Shown: one piece after another, positions 60,090-64,000 of the stretch | How positions within the stretch are numbered: the first letter of the stretch is position 1 | Layout: each line of letters begins with the position of its first letter | Assembly (NCBI GenBank): GCA_964390905.1 | Contig: CAYMLO010000006.1 | Location: 1-64,000 of the forward strand | Source of the DNA: JAFGLZ01 sp964390905 | Lineage (GTDB): Bacteria; Planctomycetota; Phycisphaerae; UBA1845; JAFGLZ01 | Direction of reading: 5' to 3' | DNA length: 64,000 bases | The notes under the pieces: generated by a model | What the model was told of the DNA's origin: nothing | Database searches by the model: none | Seen by the model: only the letters and a program-made list of their open reading frames with translations | Position numbers and translations under genes: made by a program

Positions 60090-60164
60090 GTAGGATGCGT
60101 CTTGACGCACCTTCCGAATCCGTAGGGCGCTCGGCGGAAGAGCGTGCGTTAGGACGCACCCTTA
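60090..60164. repeat. Imperfect inverted repeat downstream of tsaD
   Basis: Arms at 60090-60111 and about 60143-60164 pair at 16 of 22 positions (core GTGCGT/ACGCAC) around a 31-base loop. The right arm covers the tsaD stop codon. It may act as a leftward transcription terminator for tsaD; it lacks a long T run. Lower quality than the other two palindromes. Confidence 0.4.
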
Positions 60165-61172
60165 GGCGAGGGCCTCGAGTTCCAGGCCGTTGATGTGGCC
60201 GTGTTGGTAGCGGTGATAGCCCAGGCCGGCCACCATGGCGGCATTGTCGGTGCACAGGGACAGGGGGGGCAGATGCAACCGGACGCCAGCGTTGTCGCAG
60301 GCGTCGGTGAGCTGCGATCTGAGGCGTGCATTGGCGACCACGCCGCCGCCGCCGACGACGGTCTTGACGCCCGTATGTTCGATGGCCGACAGCGTCTTGG
60401 CGACGAGGACGTCGACGACGGCGGCCTGGAAGCTGGCGGCGATGTCGGCGATCTGCCGGTCGCTGAGCTTCTGGAGTCCGCCGCTCGTCTTGCCGGGCCC
60501 GTGAACGTGGTATAGGACGGCCGTCTTGATGCCGCTGAACGAGAAGTCCAGCGAGCCCGGCGCCAGCAGCGTCCGAGGGAACGCGACCGCCTCGCGGTTG
60601 CCCGATTCGGCCGCTTGCTGAATGGCGGGTCCGCCGGGGTAGCCCAGGTTCAGGATGCTGCTGACCTTGTCGAAGGCCTCGCCGGCAGCGTCATCGGTCG
60701 TACAGCCGAGCAGGTTCATGCGGTCGAAGTCGTCGACGCGGTATAGGGAGGTGTGTCCCCCACTGACGACCAGGCCGACGGCGGGCCAGGGCGGATCGGG
60801 CAGCCCCATCGCCGCTGCGCACAGATGCGCCTCGACGTGGTCCACGCCGACCAGGGGCTTGCCCCACGCCCACGACAGCGTTTTGGCGACTGTCACGCCG
60901 ATTAAGAGGCTGCCGATCAGCCCGGGGGTGTAGGCGACGGCCACCGCGTCGATCCGCGCGCCGTCGACGCCCGCCAGCGTCATCGCTTCGTTGATGGTGT
61001 CGTTGAGCCACTCGATGTGGGCGCGGCTGGCGATCTCGGGGACGACGCCGCCAAACTTGCGGTGCAGGTCGACTTGGCTGGCCACCACGCTGCTGAGGAC
61101 CTCCGAGCCGTCAGCCACGACGGCGGCGGCCGTCTCGTCGCAGCTCGTCTCGATACCCAGGATTAGCGCCAT
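60162..61172 (-). CDS. tsaD: tRNA threonylcarbamoyl transferase TsaD
   Basis: Transfers the threonylcarbamoyl group to A37 of ANN-reading tRNAs together with TsaB and TsaE; universal essential enzyme. 336 aa from ATG 61172, family length. ILGIETSCDETAAAVV (3-18, phosphate loop), the iron-binding HVEAH (about 110-114), VGLVVSGGHTSLYRV, LGCTTDDAAGEAFDKV, LDFSFSGIKTAVL and VVGGGGVVANARLR are present in the right order, with CTDNAAMVAGLGY near the end. Second gene behind the S41 protease gene (32 bases). Confidence 0.97.
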   Translation of the reverse strand: MALILGIETSCDETAAAVVADGSEVLSSVVASQVDLHRKFGGVVPEIASRAHIEWLNDTINEAMTLAGVDGARIDAVAVAYTPGLIGSLLIGVTVAKTLSWAWGKPLVGVDHVEAHLCAAAMGLPDPPWPAVGLVVSGGHTSLYRVDDFDRMNLLGCTTDDAAGEAFDKVSSILNLGYPGGPAIQQAAESGNREAVAFPRTLLAPGSLDFSFSGIKTAVLYHVHGPGKTSGGLQKLSDRQIADIAASFQAAVVDVLVAKTLSAIEHTGVKTVVGGGGVVANARLRSQLTDACDNAGVRLHLPPLSLCTDNAAMVAGLGYHRYQHGHINGLELEALA

Positions 61173-61204
61173 GCCAGGACCGCTGACGTTCGACCGCAGG
61201 GCCG

Positions 61205-62524
61205 CTATGCAGCTTTGCGTGCGGCCCGGTCGTTCAGCACCGCCTTGAGACTGTCCAGAGCTTGCTTGAGCTGCCGGTCTATCACGGGGTGCGGTCGCCT
61301 CGACCGGGTGGTGGTGGGCTGAGTCGGTGACCGGATGATGTCCGTGTCTTGCCGGCTGCGGATGACCTCCCTGATTTCGTCGTCGGTCAGCTTGATCGTG
61401 GTCAGTGGCTCGACGCCCCAGGCGTCGGTGTCTTTGGCGCGGCGGGATTTGTGGATGCACGTCCCGTTTGGCAGGTAGTAATACGCAGTCGTGAGTTTGA
61501 TGGCCCCTTGGTCATCCTCCAGGCGGATCACGTTCTGGACGCTCCCCTTGCCGAACGTTCGCCTTCCGATGACGATGGCTCGTTTGTGGTCGCGCAGTGC
61601 ACCGGATACGATCTCGGCTCCGCTGGCCGAGAACCCGTTCACCAGCACCGCCATCGGGAAGTCAGGGAACGTGCCCTCCGGCTTGGCCTCCGAGTCCTTC
61701 TTCTGGGTCCACCGCCCCTTGGTCGAGACGATGACGCCCTCGCTAAGAAATCGGTCGGCCACTGCAACGGCCGACTCCAGCAGCCCGCCGGGGTTAAAAC
61801 GTAGATCCAAGATCAACGCCTTCATGCCCTGGCCCTGAAGCTCCTTGACCGCCTTGTCGAGTGCGTCAGCCGTATCGGGCATGAACTTGGTGATATGGAC
61901 GTATCCGATCTTTTCGTCGGGGTCTATCATGTAATCCCACCCGTTGTCGGCGTCGCGCTGCCACCCCTTCACCGAGACGATCTTGATCACGTCTCTTGTC
62001 AACGTGATGACCTCTTCCTTCTTGTCATGCCTGTGGATGACCGTGAGGGTGACCTCCGTGCCCGGCTTGCCGGTAAGCTTCTTGACGGCATGCATCAAGC
62101 TGAGGCCCTTGGTGCTCTCGCCCTCGATCTCGATGATTCGATCGCCCGCCAGCATGCCTGCCCGAAAGGCCGGCGTGCCGTCGATGGGGCTGATCACGGT
62201 CAGCCACCCGCCCTTGATGTCGATCTCCACGCCAATGCCGCCGAAGCTGCCCGTGGTGGCGCGCTCCAGCTCGCTCATCTGCTCGGGGCCGAAATACGTG
62301 CTGTACCGGTCCAGGCCGCGGAGCATGCCGTCAATGGCGCCGCGGATCAGATCCTTTTCGGGGACTTCTTCGACGTAGCTCTTGAGAATTTCCCTGCGGA
62401 TGTCGACGAGGGGCCCGAAGGTCCGATAAACCGTGTCGCGCCGGGCGACCGTACTGGGCAGCTTCCAGAACAGCAGGGCGATCAGCACGATCACCAGCAT
62501 CCATGCGATGTTGCGTTTGGGCAT
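61205..62524 (-). CDS. ctpA: S41-family carboxy-terminal processing protease
   Basis: Envelope serine protease of 439 aa with an N-terminal membrane anchor (8-24, IAWMLVIVLIALLFWKL), probably facing the periplasm. PDZ domain about 92-170 (GGIGVEIDIKGGWLTVISPIDGTPAFRAGMLAGDRIIEIEG). Catalytic part: LILDLRFNPGGLLESAVAVADRFL, VNGFSASGAEIVSGAL with the nucleophile Ser of SAS, and IGRRTFGKGSVQN with the general-base Lys. Hydrolyses proteins from the C-terminus, such as peptidoglycan hydrolases or D1-type proteins. First gene before tsaD. Confidence 0.93.
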   Translation of the reverse strand: MPKRNIAWMLVIVLIALLFWKLPSTVARRDTVYRTFGPLVDIRREILKSYVEEVPEKDLIRGAIDGMLRGLDRYSTYFGPEQMSELERATTGSFGGIGVEIDIKGGWLTVISPIDGTPAFRAGMLAGDRIIEIEGESTKGLSLMHAVKKLTGKPGTEVTLTVIHRHDKKEEVITLTRDVIKIVSVKGWQRDADNGWDYMIDPDEKIGYVHITKFMPDTADALDKAVKELQGQGMKALILDLRFNPGGLLESAVAVADRFLSEGVIVSTKGRWTQKKDSEAKPEGTFPDFPMAVLVNGFSASGAEIVSGALRDHKRAIVIGRRTFGKGSVQNVIRLEDDQGAIKLTTAYYYLPNGTCIHKSRRAKDTDAWGVEPLTTIKLTDDEIREVIRSRQDTDIIRSPTQPTTTRSRRPHPVIDRQLKQALDSLKAVLNDRAARKAA

Positions 62525-62673
62525 CTGGCAACTCCCGGAAAGACGGCTGCACGCGACGGGATCCCCCCGTCGGCTTCGGCGCCGTATCTCCCTTAGCGCA
62601 CTCTACCTGCGGCTCCGGCCCAAGTCAACGCGCCCGCGGCGTCTCCGGCATGGTCCGGGCGGACCTTTTCTAG

Positions 62674-62679
62674 TATACT
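62674..62679 (+). promoter_or_regulatory. Putative -10 box upstream of tpiA
   Basis: TATACT (62674-62679) is a five-of-six -10 match, but the 17-base-spaced -35 (TGGTCC at 62651) is weak. It lies 127 bases before the tpiA start, between the divergent ctpA and tpiA genes, the only promoter-like signal there. Confidence 0.35.
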
Positions 62680-62806
62680 ATCTGTCTTGGCGTGGTGTGC
62701 GCGGGCCGGCCGGAAAGGCTCCGGCAGCGGCCGGCGTGGGGTTCCCGGGGCCGGGCGGGCCCTCTCGCGCCCGATGGCGACCTCGGTACAGGAGACGACG
62801 AGCATC

Positions 62807-63583
62807 ATGAGACGCCCATTCGTGGCCGGCAACTGGAAGATGTACAAGACCCTGAAGACCGCGCGGGGGCTGTTGGACGGGCTCCGCGAGCAGCTGGGGC
62901 CGTCCGTCCCCATCGACGTGGCCGTCTGTCCCCCAGCACCGTATCTGCTGCCCATGCAGCGGGCGATTGACGGCACGCCGATCCAGCTGGGTGCCCAGAA
63001 CATGTGGTACGAGACCGAAGGGGCCTATACCGGGGAGGTCTCGCCGCAGATGCTTCGCGATTGCGGCTGCACGTACGTGATCCTGGGACACAGCGAGCGT
63101 CGGCACACGATCGGGAAAGGCGAGGACGACGCGTTGATCAACCGCAAGGTCCACGCGGCCATCGACGCCGCTTTGACGCCGATCCTCTGCATCGGCGAGA
63201 AGCTCGAGCAGCGTGATGCCGGCGAGACGGAAGCTGTCCTGACCACGCAGCTTGAGGGCGGGCTGTCGGGCGTGGCGGCAGATCAGGTCCCCGCGAGCGT
63301 CATCGCCTACGAGCCCGTCTGGGCCATCGGCACAGGCCGAAACGCGACCCCCGACCAGGCTCAGGAAGCCCACGAGCATGTTCGCAAAGTCGTGGCGAGG
63401 CTGTATGATGATGCCACGGCTGGAGCGGTGAGGATCCAATACGGCGGCAGCGTCAAGCCGGGCAATGCCGCAGAACTGATGGGACAGCCGGATGTGGATG
63501 GTGGGCTGATCGGCGGCGCGAGCCTGAAGGCCGAGGACTTCGCGGCGATCATCCAGGCCACAATTGAGGCCAAGGGCCTGTGA
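62807..63583 (+). CDS. tpiA: Triosephosphate isomerase
   Basis: Interconverts glyceraldehyde 3-phosphate and dihydroxyacetone phosphate in glycolysis. 258 aa from ATG 62807, AGGAG (62790-62794) twelve bases upstream. Residues 5-12 GNWKMYK carry the active-site Asn and Lys, ILGHSERR the electrophilic His (about 98), AYEPVWAIGTG the general-base Glu with the mobile loop, and VRIQYGGSVKPGNA the phosphate-binding region, with GLIGGASL near the end. A longer in-frame start at 62687 gives an Arg/Gly-rich non-family extension. Followed after 88 bases by secG, a common planctomycete order. Confidence 0.97.
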   Translation: MRRPFVAGNWKMYKTLKTARGLLDGLREQLGPSVPIDVAVCPPAPYLLPMQRAIDGTPIQLGAQNMWYETEGAYTGEVSPQMLRDCGCTYVILGHSERRHTIGKGEDDALINRKVHAAIDAALTPILCIGEKLEQRDAGETEAVLTTQLEGGLSGVAADQVPASVIAYEPVWAIGTGRNATPDQAQEAHEHVRKVVARLYDDATAGAVRIQYGGSVKPGNAAELMGQPDVDGGLIGGASLKAEDFAAIIQATIEAKGL

Positions 63584-63671
63584 GCCCGTCCCGCTGCGAG
63601 TCGACCGATGATCGCGGTGGGCTCGGTATCGAGCCCCGTGTCGCAGAGGCAAGCTTAAGGATGTGGCAATC

Positions 63672-64000
63672 ATGTTGGCGGTAGCGGTGTTCTGGAAGGT
63701 GTTTTCGGCGGTCTTGTTCCTGCTGGTCTGCTTCCTGCTGATCGTGGTCGTTCTCTTGCAGAAGGGCCGCGGGGGCGGTCTGTCGGGTGCGTTCGGTGGG
63801 GCGGGCGGACACAGCGCGTTCGGCGCCAAGACAGGAGACTTCTTTACCTGGGTCACGGTGTGTCTGGCGGGGCTGTTCCTCTTGATCGCCGTCATCAACA
63901 ACTACACCTACCGCAAGGTCACGGTGGAGACGGCGGCTCCGCCTCCGCCGGCTCAAGCGCCGCTCGTTCCGGGGGCCGCGCCGGGCGGCGAGGGCGGCGC
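63672..64000 (+). CDS. secG: Protein-export membrane protein SecG, 3' end beyond the window
   Basis: Partial: the reading frame is still open at 64000 (109 codons). ATG 63672 with AAGGAT upstream. Two membrane helices (about 6-27 and 60-77: FWKVFSAVLFLLVCFLLIVVV and WVTVCLAGLFLLIAVI) flank the diagnostic cytosolic loop LLQKGRGGGLSGAFGG (28-43), the SecG/Sec61-beta signature. A Pro/Ala/Gly-rich tail starts at about residue 88. Small subunit of the SecYEG translocon that aids SecA-driven export. The window ends inside the low-complexity tail. Confidence 0.95.
   Translation, partial: MLAVAVFWKVFSAVLFLLVCFLLIVVVLLQKGRGGGLSGAFGGAGGHSAFGAKTGDFFTWVTVCLAGLFLLIAVINNYTYRKVTVETAAPPPPAQAPLVPGAAPGGEGG

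Overview
The window is a GC-rich bacterial chromosome segment carrying about 46 protein genes, one of them cut by the right edge; I see no rRNA, tRNA, CRISPR array or transposase. The gene content suggests a planctomycete, perhaps Phycisphaerae-like. The signs are a prepilin-type pseudopilin gene of the planctomycete kind, several Tat-exported and lipoprotein glycan enzymes, DUF4838 and VCBS-repeat hydrolases, many GTG starts and few recognisable regulators. This is an inference from gene families, not a phylogeny.

Left part (1-10.9 kb): a DUF4097-type lipoprotein ends at a strong terminator. A clear promoter then leads into four co-directional genes (1362-6502). These encode a Tat-exported protein whose body is a lattice of Asn-x-Cys repeats, a TPR protein with a C-terminal membrane anchor, a SPASM-domain protein that has lost the radical-SAM cysteines, and an intact radical SAM/SPASM enzyme. 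I read this as a candidate undescribed peptide or protein modification system and it is the main find. A pseudopilin gene and a three-gene proton-translocating transhydrogenase (pnt) follow on the minus strand, then a 705-base non-coding stretch with a large REP-like hairpin.

Middle-left (10.9-21 kb): an exopolysaccharide export set (TPR/SPOR lipoprotein, Wza-like channel, Wzc-like chain-length protein, a CpsD-like ATPase with a ruined Walker A, and a Wzy/WaaL-like membrane protein), then ndk, a cupin, a MntA/HepT toxin-antitoxin pair, and ligA with an octamer repeat in a loop.

Middle (21-44.6 kb): a minus-strand carbohydrate operon (MFS transporter, GH5, alpha-glucuronidase-like/VCBS protein, beta-helix protein). 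Next come a large Ig-repeat surface glycosidase, a DUF1638-hydantoinase fusion overlapping an enolase-superfamily gene, a five-bladed-propeller glycosidase-like protein, a sulfatase-fold enzyme with Thr at the catalytic position, a barrel glycosidase-like protein, a URO-D-like protein, a small Tat protein that may be a gene remnant, and a sulfide-type THI4.

Right part (44.6-64 kb): a propeller/PHP protein; a tight eight-gene minus-strand cluster (UxuA, two amidohydrolases, NTase-like, Gfo/Idh, DegT aminotransferase, NodB-like deacetylase, propeller) that looks like amino-sugar or cyclitol metabolism; an ABHD14-like hydrolase; a DUF4838 / 44-aa membrane protein / sodium symporter operon; tsaD with a ctpA-type protease; and tpiA followed by the start of secG.
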